DNA from: Marinobacter shengliensis
GTDB taxonomy: Bacteria > Pseudomonadota > Gammaproteobacteria > Pseudomonadales > Oleiphilaceae
Length of the DNA stretch: 64,000 bases
Direction: 5' to 3'
NCBI RefSeq assembly: GCF_003007715.1
Contig: NZ_PXNO01000023.1
Coordinates: 372,001 to 436,000, forward strand
This document shows positions 26,272 to 34,758 of this stretch, piece after piece; positions within the stretch are counted from its first letter, which is position 1, and each line of letters begins with the position of its first letter. A program made the translations under genes and the position numbers. Under the pieces are notes generated by a model, which saw nothing but the letters and a program-made list of their open reading frames with translations, ran no database searches and was not told the origin of the DNA.

Positions 26272-27042
26272 TCAGTGAGTTGAGTCTGGCATGGGGTTGG
26301 TATTACGCAGAGCCAGCTCACCAATCCCAGGTAACTTGATCCCCAGCGCCAAGGGATTAACACCCAGCGACAATCCCAGAATATTCAGCTCCACGCCTTC
26401 CCGAGCACCCGCCAGGACACCAACATAGCCTCCCAGCGAGAGCTGATAACCGGCACCGCCGGGCGTTGCTGCCCCCACACGACTACCAAGGTAATCCTTG
26501 CCGATGGCGTGGTTGGGTAACGCCACGTTCAGCCCCGGTGTTTCCCGGATCACCCAGGCCACGAAGGTGTTGCTGTTGGGGCCGGGCCAGGCCTCGTATT
26601 CGTTAATGTACGGGTATGACTGCACCGCCTCGTAGATGTCGGGAATCAGTGCCTTGGCCTCATCGCCCCGGATATCGGCATACAACTCTGGCCGGGCGCC
26701 GAACCAGTGGCGATCTGGATCGTCCGGGCGGGAGCTGACTACGTGCTGGCGCCAGCCAATGACCTCGTGCACCTTGTAGTGATCGGCGCCTTCCTCTTTG
26801 GTGGCCACCCAGGTGTGTACCGCGAAATAGCCGCGCCAGCTCCAGGCCCGGGCGCCGTATACCTGAACGATGGCTTCGTGAGTGTCTACCGCCGCCGGTG
26901 CTATACCAGCGCTGTCACGGCTGGCGGTTTGCCAGGCATTTCGTTCTGGCTGGGTGCCGGTGGCTGCCAGCAGGAGGGGGCCGGAAAACAGCAACAGCAG
27001 TGCGCCCAGAAACCAGCCAGAGTACTTCAATAGTCGTGTCAT
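26272..27042 (-). CDS. DUF3750 family membrane-anchored protein
   Basis: A 256-residue protein with an N-terminal hydrophobic anchor (residues 8-28) and a periplasmic domain of the DUF3750 family. Conserved-looking parts are RGYFAVHTWVATKEEGAD, YKVHEVIGW, and EAWPGPNSNTFVAWVIRETP. The last resembles NlpC/P60-like or amidase cores with Asn-Ser-Asn-Thr-Phe, where an invariant Cys is absent, so catalysis is uncertain. It is probably lone, with a subtype A hairpin repeat immediately behind it. Confidence 0.82.
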   Translation of the reverse strand: MTRLLKYSGWFLGALLLLFSGPLLLAATGTQPERNAWQTASRDSAGIAPAAVDTHEAIVQVYGARAWSWRGYFAVHTWVATKEEGADHYKVHEVIGWRQHVVSSRPDDPDRHWFGARPELYADIRGDEAKALIPDIYEAVQSYPYINEYEAWPGPNSNTFVAWVIRETPGLNVALPNHAIGKDYLGSRVGAATPGGAGYQLSLGGYVGVLAGAREGVELNILGLSLGVNPLALGIKLPGIGELALRNTNPMPDSTH

Positions 27043-27136
27043 TGGCGTGTCCGTCTTGGGGAGGTTTCACAGACTGTACCCGGGCAAATAAGTTCCGGAT
27101 CACCCTTGGTCAAAGCAATATAACCCGGGTCGCACT

Positions 27137-27805
27137 CTATGAGTTACGGATACTTCTTTCGCGGATGGTTGATGCGAGCTGGTTGATCAGGTCCCGAGCA
27201 TCGCCTTCGTGCAGGCTGTGGCATTTGTCCTGCAACACCCGTCGGTCATGGCTGGACGAGGTGTTGGAGACATCTTTCAGCAGGTCAAGATGCTGGCAGG
27301 CTGCCAGGTGTGCCTTGATTTCGGTATCAATCAGTCGGGTGGCGAGCCCGTCGACCACGTCGCTGCAGAATGGGCGATTTCTGTTCAGAAGATTCCGGGC
27401 TTCGAGGGCCGCATGGCGGGCTTCCAGTCTCAATTCCCCCGATGCCTCACCGGCTTCAACGGCCCTGAGGAACATGCCCAGGCGCTCGTACAGGTGCCAC
27501 ACCTGTGGCCAGAGTTTGTCATAGGCTTCTTTTTCAGTGCGGTACCGGGCTTCGTCAAACAAAGAGGACATGTGTGGTGATGAACCGGACTCGCCCGTGC
27601 GGTTGAACTGCGCTACCCGAAACTCGTCGACCTCCCGCCAGAGGGTGTCGGCCCGCTCACGCAGGGTTGTTAACTCCTCCCGGTGCCGACGCCGGGCGCT
27701 GGCGGTAAACAGGATGGAGCCCAAGGCAAGCAGCATGGCTGCAGCCGAGAGCAGTAACGGCAGATGATCTGATGAGAGAAAAGTGCCCAGTTGGCCAGTG
27801 TCCAT
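27137..27805 (-). CDS. Membrane-anchored coiled-coil protein, unknown
   Basis: I do not recognise a family. The 222-residue protein has one membrane span (about residues 14-34, LPLLLSAAAMLLALGSILFT), then a charged heptad-like segment (RRRHREELTTLRERADTLW) and a long alpha-helical cytoplasmic part with single Cys residues in NRPFCSDVV and LAACQHLD. A GGAGG box is present before the ATG. It has its own position between DUF3750 and the FemAB-like gene on the same strand; a shared promoter is possible. Confidence 0.65.
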   Translation of the reverse strand: MDTGQLGTFLSSDHLPLLLSAAAMLLALGSILFTASARRRHREELTTLRERADTLWREVDEFRVAQFNRTGESGSSPHMSSLFDEARYRTEKEAYDKLWPQVWHLYERLGMFLRAVEAGEASGELRLEARHAALEARNLLNRNRPFCSDVVDGLATRLIDTEIKAHLAACQHLDLLKDVSNTSSSHDRRVLQDKCHSLHEGDARDLINQLASTIRERSIRNS

Positions 27806-27853
27806 GGCGTTCGACCTCCGTCGAATTCCCGTACTGAGGTTACAGTATAGAGG

Positions 27854-29020
27854 CTAATCCGGCTCCTGCTGTCGGAATGGCAGGGCGGATTGCGCGTCGT
27901 TAAAGTAACTTATCACATGCTCTGCTTCTTCGTGTGTGAAGCTTTGGATAGCCTCCCGAAACCCCGGGTGCAAGATACCGTGCCAGGAATGGGTGACGGT
28001 GGGTTCAAAGCCCCGTACCAGTTTGTGTTCCCCCTGTGCGCCCGCGTCAAAGTGCTGGAGCCCGAGTTTCAGGGCCAGTTCAATGCCCTGGTAGTAGCAG
28101 GTTTCGAAATGCAGGTGGTTGTATTCTTCCAGGCAGCCCCAGTAACGACCATACAGGGTGGTGTTGCTGGCCAGGAACAGGGCGCCGGCAATCAGCCGGC
28201 CTTCGCGAACCGCCATGATCAGGTGCAGTTGCTCTGGCATGGTCTCCCGCAATTGCTCGAAGAACAGCTTGTTCAGGTAGGGTGGGCGGCCGCGCTTGAG
28301 GTAGGTGGCCTGGTAGAACACGTAGAAGGACGACAGTACCTGATCTGAGATATCCCGCCCCTGAAAATGCTGGAAGTGGATGCCCTGTTCGGCCACTTGC
28401 CGGCGTTCCTTGCGAATGGATTTGCGCTTGCGGGAGGTGAGCGCCGCCAGGAAATCGTCAAATCCTTCATAGCCGTGGTTGTGCCAGTGAAACTGGCAAC
28501 CGATGCGGTGCAGTTCGCCCTCATGCTGAAGCAGCGCCTGGTCGGCAGTGTTCGGGAACAGCAGATGCCAGGAGTGCGCCCCAATCTGTTTGGTCAGGTC
28601 GGTCAGAAGCGAGTCAAGCAGTGCCGGTGTGAGCTGTTCGCGGAAGCCGTCATCCAACAAAAACCTGCGGCCTTGCGAGGGGGTGAACGGCACAGCGATC
28701 AGGAGTTTGGGATAATAGGGCAGGTTATAGCGTTGATAGGCTTCCGCCCAACTGAAGTCGAAAACATATTCGCCCATGGAGTGGCTTTTCAGGTAGGCCG
28801 GGGCGAGGCCACAAATTTTACCGTCAACGCGAAATACCAGATGGCTGGGTGTCCAGCCGGTTTCGGTGCGGGTGCAGCCTGAGCGTTCCAGTGCCTGAAA
28901 GAATTCATGGCGCAGGAAGGGGTTGTCGCACCCGGCCAGCCGTTGCCAGTCCCGCTCCGGGATATCGGCAATGCTGGCGCAGGTGCTTAGTGTGATTTCA
29001 GGAACAGCGGGTTCGGTCAT
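27854..29020 (-). CDS. FemAB/GNAT-like protein of the PF04339 (COG3146) family
   Basis: A 388-residue cytoplasmic protein of the family once labelled peptidogalycan biosynthesis/recognition, made of two GNAT-like halves as in FemABX aminoacyl transferases. Family marks are NPFLRHEFFQALERSG near the N-terminus, FLAALTSRKRKSIRKERRQ, RGRPPYLNKLFFEQL, and YYQGIELALKLGLQHFDAGA followed by GEHKLVRGFEP. Substrate and donor are not known. The start codon has no strong Shine-Dalgarno, and the neighbours give no clear pathway. Confidence 0.87.
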   Translation of the reverse strand: MTEPAVPEITLSTCASIADIPERDWQRLAGCDNPFLRHEFFQALERSGCTRTETGWTPSHLVFRVDGKICGLAPAYLKSHSMGEYVFDFSWAEAYQRYNLPYYPKLLIAVPFTPSQGRRFLLDDGFREQLTPALLDSLLTDLTKQIGAHSWHLLFPNTADQALLQHEGELHRIGCQFHWHNHGYEGFDDFLAALTSRKRKSIRKERRQVAEQGIHFQHFQGRDISDQVLSSFYVFYQATYLKRGRPPYLNKLFFEQLRETMPEQLHLIMAVREGRLIAGALFLASNTTLYGRYWGCLEEYNHLHFETCYYQGIELALKLGLQHFDAGAQGEHKLVRGFEPTVTHSWHGILHPGFREAIQSFTHEEAEHVISYFNDAQSALPFRQQEPD

Positions 29021-29079
29021 GGGGTCGGATCAAGCCTGGTTCGGTGACCTTATACCATACGACAGAACCCGGCTGGTGA

Positions 29080-29457
29080 TCACTCCCCTGTGTTGGCGCA
29101 GTGCTTTTCCATTTTTTCCTGCCAGTTACCACGGCGATTCTGATGCTTTTCCTGGCGTTCCTGGTGGATTTCGTCCCAGATCTGACGCTGTTCTTCGTTC
29201 AGTTTCAGGCGGTCGGCCATGTCTGCTCGGTGCTCCTGCATCTTTTGCTGGCGCATTTCTCGCTTTTCCTGGTACTTCTCCCGCATTTCTTCACTGAATG
29301 GGCCTTTGCCCTCGCGGAAGTTTTCACACATTTCCTGTTTGTCCCACTTTCCGGCTTTGTGCTTGTTGCCATGATGGTCCGCCATGGCAGCCGGGCTGGC
29401 GGCAAACAGTGCGGCCATCAGCACACCGGCAGTGAGCAAAGATGATTTTGCGTTCAT
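29080..29457 (-). CDS. Spy/CpxP-like periplasmic protein
   Basis: A 125-residue protein with a Sec signal peptide (MNAKSSLLTAGVLMAALFAA, cleavage near AMA-DHH). The mature part is a highly charged helical protein rich in Glu, Lys, Arg, Met and Gln, with a LKLNEEQRQIWDEI segment matching the LTxxQ repeat style of Spy/CpxP. Such proteins are small periplasmic chaperones or, for CpxP, inhibitors of the sensor kinase CpxA. It is divergent from a CpxRA-like pair with a GTAAA-N6-GTAAA box between them, the classical cpxP arrangement. A histidine-rich start (DHHGNKHK) could bind metal. Confidence 0.82.
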   Translation of the reverse strand: MNAKSSLLTAGVLMAALFAASPAAMADHHGNKHKAGKWDKQEMCENFREGKGPFSEEMREKYQEKREMRQQKMQEHRADMADRLKLNEEQRQIWDEIHQERQEKHQNRRGNWQEKMEKHCANTGE

Positions 29458-29544
29458 AACGATTATCTCTGGGGTTTTGCCTGTCAGGCGTTATCGGATG
29501 ATTGCCATGGTACGCCGTGTTAAGTCAGATGGTGTCAGGGTGTT

Positions 29545-29560
29545 GTAAAGGTTCGGTAAA
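29545..29560. promoter_or_regulatory. CpxR-type box GTAAA-N6-GTAAA
   Basis: Two direct GTAAA repeats separated by six bases lie in the divergent gap between the Spy/CpxP-like gene and the CpxR-like regulator. E. coli CpxR recognises GTAAA-N(4-8)-GTAAA, with five bases most common, so this site probably serves auto- and cpxP control. Confidence 0.68.
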
Positions 29561-29633
29561 GAAAAAACGTGGTAGATCAGAACCCTCTGGCGGCCGTGCT
29601 AGACTGTGGCCGTGTAACAGACGAGAGAGCAGC

Positions 29634-30323
29634 ATGCAGAACCGGGTATTGTTGATCGAAGACGATGACGAGCTGAGAGAACTGCTGGCCAGATACCTGA
29701 CCAATCAGGGATTCACGGTACGGGAAGCGTCCAATGGCCGGGATGGCCTGGCCCTGGCGTTGGGGCAGGATTGCGATATTGTGGTTCTGGATATCATGTT
29801 GCCAGACATCAATGGCCTGGATGTGCTGCGCGAACTTCGTGGGCAAACCCACCTGCCGGTGATTCTGCTGACCGCCCGGGGCGACGAGACCGACCGTATT
29901 GTCGGTTTTGAGGTGGGCGCCGATGATTACATCCCGAAACCCTGCAATCCCCGCGAGCTGGTTGCCCGCCTGCAGGCGCTGCTTCGCCGCATCGCCTGGG
30001 ACCAGAAATCCGACGTGGACGCCAACCGCACCTACGGGGACCTGCGGGTGGAGCCCGGCCAACGGCGAATATATCAGGATGATGCGCCCCTGGAACTGAC
30101 AGCGACCGAATACGAGGTGCTTCAGGTGTTGCTGGCCCACGCCGGCAGTGTGGTGCGCAAAACCGACCTGATGCAGTGGGCCCTTGGCCGCAGGCTGGAA
30201 GCCTACGATCGTACTCTGGACATGCACATCAGCAACCTGCGCAAGAAGCTCGGCAATGATGATCCTCCTCGAATCGAAACCGTACGAGGCCTGGGTTACA
30301 GCTACCGGGTGCCTGCTGTATGA
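29634..30323 (+). CDS. cpxR: CpxR-like OmpR-family response regulator
   Basis: A 229-residue response regulator of the envelope stress type. The receiver domain shows acidic Glu9/Asp10/Asp11, phospho-acceptor Asp53 (VVLDIMLPD), Thr80 and Lys102 (YIPKPCNPREL). The output is a winged helix ending RTLDMHISNLRKKLG and ETVRGLGYSYRV. Sequence style follows CpxR more than OmpR or RstA. The frame opens at 29502, but the ATG at 29634 matches the receiver start and has GAGAG before it. It overlaps the kinase gene by 4 bases (ATGA) and is divergent from a CpxP/Spy-like gene. Confidence 0.88.
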   Translation: MQNRVLLIEDDDELRELLARYLTNQGFTVREASNGRDGLALALGQDCDIVVLDIMLPDINGLDVLRELRGQTHLPVILLTARGDETDRIVGFEVGADDYIPKPCNPRELVARLQALLRRIAWDQKSDVDANRTYGDLRVEPGQRRIYQDDAPLELTATEYEVLQVLLAHAGSVVRKTDLMQWALGRRLEAYDRTLDMHISNLRKKLGNDDPPRIETVRGLGYSYRVPAV

Positions 30324-31636
30324 AGCGTTTTATGTTCCCCCTGTTCTGGCGAATTTTCCTGTCAATCTGGCTCGCCATGGCGGTCACTGTTGTGGCCAGC
30401 AATCTCGCAACCCGGTATCTGCTGGACCGGGAACGCCAGGCCATTGAGCGCCAGGTAGGATTGCATGAGCTGGCCCGGGAAGCCCTGGCCCTGCGCTTGG
30501 GAGAAGATCGCGGGGCGATGTGGCGTTTTCTGAGAGCCGAAGGCGAACGCCTTGACCTGCACCTGATGCTGATCGAAAAAGAAGAGGGACATCACCGGTT
30601 GCCACGCCAGATTCGGGAACGCATCCAGTCGGGCTGGTATCCCAACAAGCCTGCGGTCATCACTCTGGAAGAAGGCTATCAACTGGTTGCCTGGCCGCGT
30701 ATGGGCAGTGATGGCTGGCTAGACCCTAAATTCTTCCGCTTTGTCGAGCTTGGACTGGCTTTTGTGCTGATCTCTCTGGCTTGTTGGTGGATTGCCCGAT
30801 TCGTTTCCAGGCCTTTGCGCCACATGGAGTCGACGGCAAAGGCAATCGCGGATGGCGACACCCAGTTGCGGGTTCCAAACCGGATTGCCCGCCGCCGGGA
30901 CGAAGTCGGTCAGCTGGCCAGTGCTTTTAACGCCATGACCGATCGGCTGTGTCAGTTACTGGAACGCCAGAACCACCTGCTGCGTGATATTTCCCATGAC
31001 CTGAGAACGCCGCTGGCGCGACAGAGGGTTGCCATTGAACTTGCCAGTGACGGCGGTGCCGACCCCGCACTCATGGACAGCATCCTGCGCCAGAACGAGC
31101 GGCTGGAAACCATGACCGGACAAATTCTGACCCTTTACCGGGTGTCCGAGAACGGTGGCTCGATGGAACGTGAGCCGGTGAAACCTCTGGCGCTGATGAA
31201 CCGGGTGCTGCGGGATGCGGCCGATTACGCCGAACACCGTGGGGTGGACTGTAAACTCACCGCAGCTGACGACACCAGAGCGGTGTCGGTGCTTGGGGAT
31301 TCGGGGTTATTGCAGCGAGCTTTGGATAACGTATTACAGAATGCGCTGGACCACACGCCACCGGGGAAATCCGTGCACGCATCATTAGCGTTGGTGGATG
31401 GCAGCATACAGCTGGATATTGCCGATGATGGCCCCGGCGCACCAGACGAGTTATTGCAACAGTTGTTCGAGCCGTTTTTCCGGGCTGATAAATCCCGGGG
31501 CGGTAAGGGGTGGGGATTGGGGCTGGCCATTGCCCGGGACATTGTCAACGCTCACGATGGCGCAATCTCGGCCCGGAACCGTTCCGAGGGCGGCCTGCAG
31601 GTGACCATCCGGCTACCCGTTTTTATCGGTGGTTGA
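30320..31636 (+). CDS. cpxA: CpxA-like sensor histidine kinase
   Basis: A 438-residue membrane kinase, partner of the CpxR-like regulator upstream. It has two membrane spans (about 10-30 and 138-160) around a periplasmic sensor of about 107 residues, a HAMP segment (RFVSRPLRHMESTAKAIADG), the dimerisation/phosphorylation helix with His226 (DISHDLRTPLAR), and an ATPase domain with NVLQNALDH (N box), DIADDGPGAP (G1) and WGLGLAIARDIV (G2). The periplasmic part is shorter than in E. coli CpxA, so the signal may differ. It is co-translated with cpxR. Confidence 0.88.
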   Translation: MKRFMFPLFWRIFLSIWLAMAVTVVASNLATRYLLDRERQAIERQVGLHELAREALALRLGEDRGAMWRFLRAEGERLDLHLMLIEKEEGHHRLPRQIRERIQSGWYPNKPAVITLEEGYQLVAWPRMGSDGWLDPKFFRFVELGLAFVLISLACWWIARFVSRPLRHMESTAKAIADGDTQLRVPNRIARRRDEVGQLASAFNAMTDRLCQLLERQNHLLRDISHDLRTPLARQRVAIELASDGGADPALMDSILRQNERLETMTGQILTLYRVSENGGSMEREPVKPLALMNRVLRDAADYAEHRGVDCKLTAADDTRAVSVLGDSGLLQRALDNVLQNALDHTPPGKSVHASLALVDGSIQLDIADDGPGAPDELLQQLFEPFFRADKSRGGKGWGLGLAIARDIVNAHDGAISARNRSEGGLQVTIRLPVFIGG

Positions 31637-31807
31637 CTGCCTTTTGGCAGGTTTTGGCTCACCTTCGGGTTTAAGGCGTTCAGCGGCTGAGAAGTCGATG
31701 CCTTCTAGCAGCTCGTCCTCATCAAAGCGAATGCCGCAGGCCGCCTTGCGTATTTTTGCCGGGGCAGCGGTGCCAGGACTGTTTTGATCGTTATCTTCGG
31801 AGGTCAT
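31613..31807 (-). CDS. Small charged cytoplasmic protein, unknown
   Basis: A 64-residue protein starting MTSEDNDQNSPGTAAPAKIR and containing CGIRFDEDELLEGIDFSAAE. No family recognised, but short proteins of this kind, with a disordered N-terminus and an acidic central motif, are frequent in Pseudomonas relatives. The ATG at 31807 has GGAG six bases upstream; the frame extends to 31819. Its 3' end overlaps the kinase gene by 24 bases in convergent orientation, and its start is divergent from yigZ, 10 bases away, which leaves little room for separate promoters. Confidence 0.55.
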   Translation of the reverse strand: MTSEDNDQNSPGTAAPAKIRKAACGIRFDEDELLEGIDFSAAERLKPEGEPKPAKRQSTTDKNG

Positions 31808-31817
31808 AGGTTGCTCC

Positions 31818-32423
31818 ATGAGTAAAGATTACCCTGTACCCTCAGGATACCTTGAGCGAGAAACGGAAGTGAAGAAGAGCCGCTTCATCGCCCGGGTGTA
31901 TCCGGTAAGCTCCCGTGATGAGGTCAGGGAACACGTTGCCCGTGCCCACCGGGACTACCCGGACGCCCGTCATGTGTGCTGGGCCTACCAGATTGGCCGG
32001 CCCGGTTCGGCGGCCGAAGCCGCCATGAATGACGATGGCGAACCCTCTGGTACTGCCGGCAAGCCCATCCTGAACGTGGTCCAGCACAAGGACATGGGGG
32101 ACGTACTGGTGATCGTTGTCCGCTACTTCGGGGGCATCAAGCTGGGTGCGGGCGGTTTGGTTCGCGCCTACGCCGGCGCGGCAGAGAGCGTGTTATCGGA
32201 GGTGGGCCGGACCATACAGCAGATCCGGGTGCAGGCAGAGGTGGTTCTGGGTTTTGCAGACGAACAGCCACTTCGGCACTGGTGTGAAGGCCATGAAGGC
32301 CACATTGAATCGATTCAGTACAGTAACCGGGTCAATGCGCTGGTGTCGGTACCTGAAGCCCGTGCGACAGAGTTCGCTGCGTTCTGCGATGCGCAAAAGC
32401 TGGATTACCGTTTGGAAACCTGA
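31818..32423 (+). CDS. yigZ: IMPACT/YigZ family protein
   Basis: A 201-residue protein of the UPF0029 family. The N-terminal IMPACT domain has the typical KKSRFIARVYPV, ARHVCWAYQIG and NDDGEPSGTAGKPIL segments, followed by VIVVRYFGGIKLGAGGLVRAY. The C-terminal small domain (about 140-201) is also present. The family fold resembles ribosomal proteins and EF-G domain IV; its cellular role is not established, although the eukaryotic relative regulates Gcn2. The start overlaps the divergent small gene region closely. Confidence 0.92.
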   Translation: MSKDYPVPSGYLERETEVKKSRFIARVYPVSSRDEVREHVARAHRDYPDARHVCWAYQIGRPGSAAEAAMNDDGEPSGTAGKPILNVVQHKDMGDVLVIVVRYFGGIKLGAGGLVRAYAGAAESVLSEVGRTIQQIRVQAEVVLGFADEQPLRHWCEGHEGHIESIQYSNRVNALVSVPEARATEFAAFCDAQKLDYRLET

Positions 32424-32496
32424 ACCGGGTGGCAAACTGAAAGTGCCCGGTCGGGCGTATACTGGACCATATGAGTGTTTAACGCAGGAGAAGACC

Positions 32497-33024
32497 ATGC
32501 GAATGTTTATCATAGCGGTGATGGCCGCATTTATCACCGGCTGCGCCAGCAACGTGGTTACCGACTACAACTCGGCGACAGTGTTCGGAAACTTCACCAG
32601 TTGGGCATACGCACCGGGACAACAGGATTCCGGCTTCACGTCGCTGGATGACAGTCGGGTTCGTGCCGCGATAGAGCGCGAAATGACCCGCAAAGCAATG
32701 AAGCGGGTTCCTGATACGGAGGCTGACCTGCTGGTTACCTGGCAGATCGTTCCGGAAGAGCGCCTGGAGCAAGTGGGTGTAGGGCTTGGCTTCGGTTTCG
32801 GAAGAGGCAACTTTGGCTGGGGCGTATCGGCTCCGCCACCGGTTCGGGAAATCACCGAGGGCAAGCTGGTTGTCGAACTGGCTGATAGACGTTCCTCAGA
32901 GGTGGTTTGGCGTGCTGCGAGCCGCCGTTACCTGAACGAAAACCAGTCACCGGAAACCCGGCGCAAGTTGATTGACGAGGTTGTCTCGGAAATGTTTTCC
33001 AAATACCCTCCCGGCCTGAACTGA
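32497..33024 (+). CDS. DUF4136 lipoprotein
   Basis: A 175-residue outer- or inner-membrane lipoprotein: MRMFIIAVMAAFITGCASN has an ITGC lipobox with Cys16. The mature DUF4136 domain carries VTDYNSATVFGNFTSWAYAP and EADLLVTWQIVPEE, with a glycine-rich loop (GVGLGFGFGRGNFGWG) and a final segment LIDEVVSEMFSKYPP. An AGGAG box lies 7 bases before the ATG; the frame extends far upstream inside yigZ but the lipobox fixes this start. Function unknown. It follows yigZ by 73 bases. Confidence 0.88.
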   Translation: MRMFIIAVMAAFITGCASNVVTDYNSATVFGNFTSWAYAPGQQDSGFTSLDDSRVRAAIEREMTRKAMKRVPDTEADLLVTWQIVPEERLEQVGVGLGFGFGRGNFGWGVSAPPPVREITEGKLVVELADRRSSEVVWRAASRRYLNENQSPETRRKLIDEVVSEMFSKYPPGLN

Positions 33025-33045
33025 TCAACAGGCAGAGGCTGGTGT

Positions 33046-33405
33046 ATGGGAATGAAAAAGCTGGAAGGCGGCCTGGTTTTCTCCACAGAGCAGGGGCGCA
33101 TGTGCCCGGAGTGTCGGAACCCGGTCGCTGATTGTACCTGCGGGCAGCCGGAACGGCCGTCGGGTGACGGCGTTGTTCGGGTCAGCCGGGAAACCAAAGG
33201 GCGAAAAGGTAAGGGGGTCACCCTGATCACTGGTATCCCGATGGATGACAAAGACCTGAAGGCCTACGCCAAAGTGCTAAAAGCCAAATGCGGCACAGGT
33301 GGTACAGTGAAGGACGGTGTGGTGGAAATTCAGGGAGACCAACGGGATATTCTCGTGCCCTTGCTTCAGCAGAAAGGATGGACGGTAAAAAAATCCGGAG
33401 GCTGA
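33046..33405 (+). CDS. yciH: SUI1/eIF1-like translation factor YciH
   Basis: A 119-residue member of the SUI1 family. The N-terminal part has a zinc-type CPECRNPVADCTCG cluster, and the domain proper has KGVTLITGIPMDDKDLKAY and the GTGGTVKDGVVEIQGDQRD core typical of eIF1/YciH. In E. coli YciH affects initiation fidelity and stress translation. An AGAGG lies before the ATG. It follows the lipoprotein gene by 21 bases, and dadA follows 37 bases later, so these may be co-transcribed. Confidence 0.93.
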   Translation: MGMKKLEGGLVFSTEQGRMCPECRNPVADCTCGQPERPSGDGVVRVSRETKGRKGKGVTLITGIPMDDKDLKAYAKVLKAKCGTGGTVKDGVVEIQGDQRDILVPLLQQKGWTVKKSGG

Positions 33406-33441
33406 GGTTTCACTACAGACAACGATTCAGAGGAGGCGCGC

Positions 33442-34695
33442 ATGCATGTACTGGTTCTAGGGGCCGGTGTCGTAGGAGTTACCTCGGCCTGGTATCTGCA
33501 CCAGCAGGGCCATCAGGTAACGGTAGTCGACCGCCAGAGCCAGTCAGGCCTGGAAACCAGTTATGCCAACGGTGGCCAGATTTCTGTGTCTCATGCCGAA
33601 CCCTGGGCCAATCCCTCGGCGCCTGTCAAGGTACTGAAGTGGCTGTTTCAGCCGGATGCGCCTCTGTTATTCCGCCCCCGACTGGATCCCTACCAATGGC
33701 GCTGGGCCTTGTCTTTCCTGACCCAGTGCACCTCAGCCAAGGCAGCCCATAACATTCGCCAGATGGTTAATTTGGGCACCTATAGCCGGGACTGCCTGCA
33801 GGCACTGCGCAGAGATGTGGGTATCGAATACGACCACCTCGAGAAAGGTATCCTTCATTTCTACACCAACCCTGCAGAGTTTGATGCGGCCATGGAGCCA
33901 GCCCGGATCATGCGTGAGCTTGGCTGTGACCGACAGGTGATCGATGCGGAGCAGGCGGTGCAGATTGAACCAGCATTACAGCCAGTGCGCCATCGAATTG
34001 CCGGAGCCACATACACTGCCGATGATGAAAGTGGTGATGCCCGGGCCTTCACCCAGGCGTTGGCAAAGCGTTGTGAGGAGGCCGGCGTAACGTTTGTGTA
34101 CGGGACCGAGGTGTTGGATTTTGATCGCGCCGGTGACCGTATTCTGGGCGTGCAGGTCGTTAACGAAGGCAAACACCAGATCCTTCGCGCGGACAGCTAT
34201 GTGCTGAGTCTCGGCAGCTTCAGCGCCATCCTGGCCCGCAAACTGGGGCTATTCCTGAACATCTACCCCGCCAAGGGCTACTCAATCACCGTGCCGGTCA
34301 AGAACCCGGACGCGGCGTTCAATGTCAGTTTGACCGATGACGAGTACAAACTGGTCTATTCGCGACTGGGGGACAGGATACGGGTGGCTGGTACGGCTGA
34401 ACTCAATGGCTATACCCGGGATCTGAACTACACTCGGTGCCGGGCTATCGTGCGAAGATCAGCGGAACTGATGCCGGAAGCCGCATACTGGGACAAGTCC
34501 GAGTTCTGGACTGGCCTGCGGCCAGCAACGCCTTCGAACGTGCCCTATATCGGGAAAAGCCATTTTGCCAACCTGTACCTGAACACGGGCCATGGCACCC
34601 TGGGCTGGACTCACTCCTGTGGTTCCGCAGCGGCATTGGCAGACGTTGTGGCAGGGCGTAAACCCGAGGTTGACTTCACGTTCTCCGGGCTCTGA
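33442..34695 (+). CDS. dadA: D-amino acid dehydrogenase
   Basis: A 417-residue FAD-dependent membrane-associated enzyme that oxidises D-amino acids, chiefly D-alanine, to 2-oxoacids and passes electrons to quinone. The FAD motif is MHVLVLGAGVVGVTSAWYL (Gly7, Gly9, Gly12), followed by SGLETSYANGGQISVSHAEP and, at the C-terminus, GLRPATPSNVPYIGKS with the NTGHGTLGWTHSCGSA segment. These identify DadA. No alanine racemase (dadX) gene accompanies it. A good terminator follows. Confidence 0.93.
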   Translation: MHVLVLGAGVVGVTSAWYLHQQGHQVTVVDRQSQSGLETSYANGGQISVSHAEPWANPSAPVKVLKWLFQPDAPLLFRPRLDPYQWRWALSFLTQCTSAKAAHNIRQMVNLGTYSRDCLQALRRDVGIEYDHLEKGILHFYTNPAEFDAAMEPARIMRELGCDRQVIDAEQAVQIEPALQPVRHRIAGATYTADDESGDARAFTQALAKRCEEAGVTFVYGTEVLDFDRAGDRILGVQVVNEGKHQILRADSYVLSLGSFSAILARKLGLFLNIYPAKGYSITVPVKNPDAAFNVSLTDDEYKLVYSRLGDRIRVAGTAELNGYTRDLNYTRCRAIVRRSAELMPEAAYWDKSEFWTGLRPATPSNVPYIGKSHFANLYLNTGHGTLGWTHSCGSAAALADVVAGRKPEVDFTFSGL

Positions 34696-34706
34696 TCTCC
34701 GGGCAC

Positions 34707-34745
34707 AAAAGAGCCGGCGACTGCATGGCAGTGGCCGGCTTTTTT
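34707..34745 (+). terminator. Rho-independent terminator after dadA
   Basis: AGCCGGCGACTGC pairs with GCAGTGGCCGGCT (one mismatch) around an ATG loop, and a T-run follows. The A-run on the other side may let it serve the convergent CoA ligase too. Confidence 0.9.
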
Positions 34746-34758
34746 AGATCGGAGGTGG

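Noticed and set aside
32116..32496. N-terminal extension of the DUF4136 lipoprotein into yigZ
   Set aside because: The lipoprotein signal and AGGAG box place the start at 32497.
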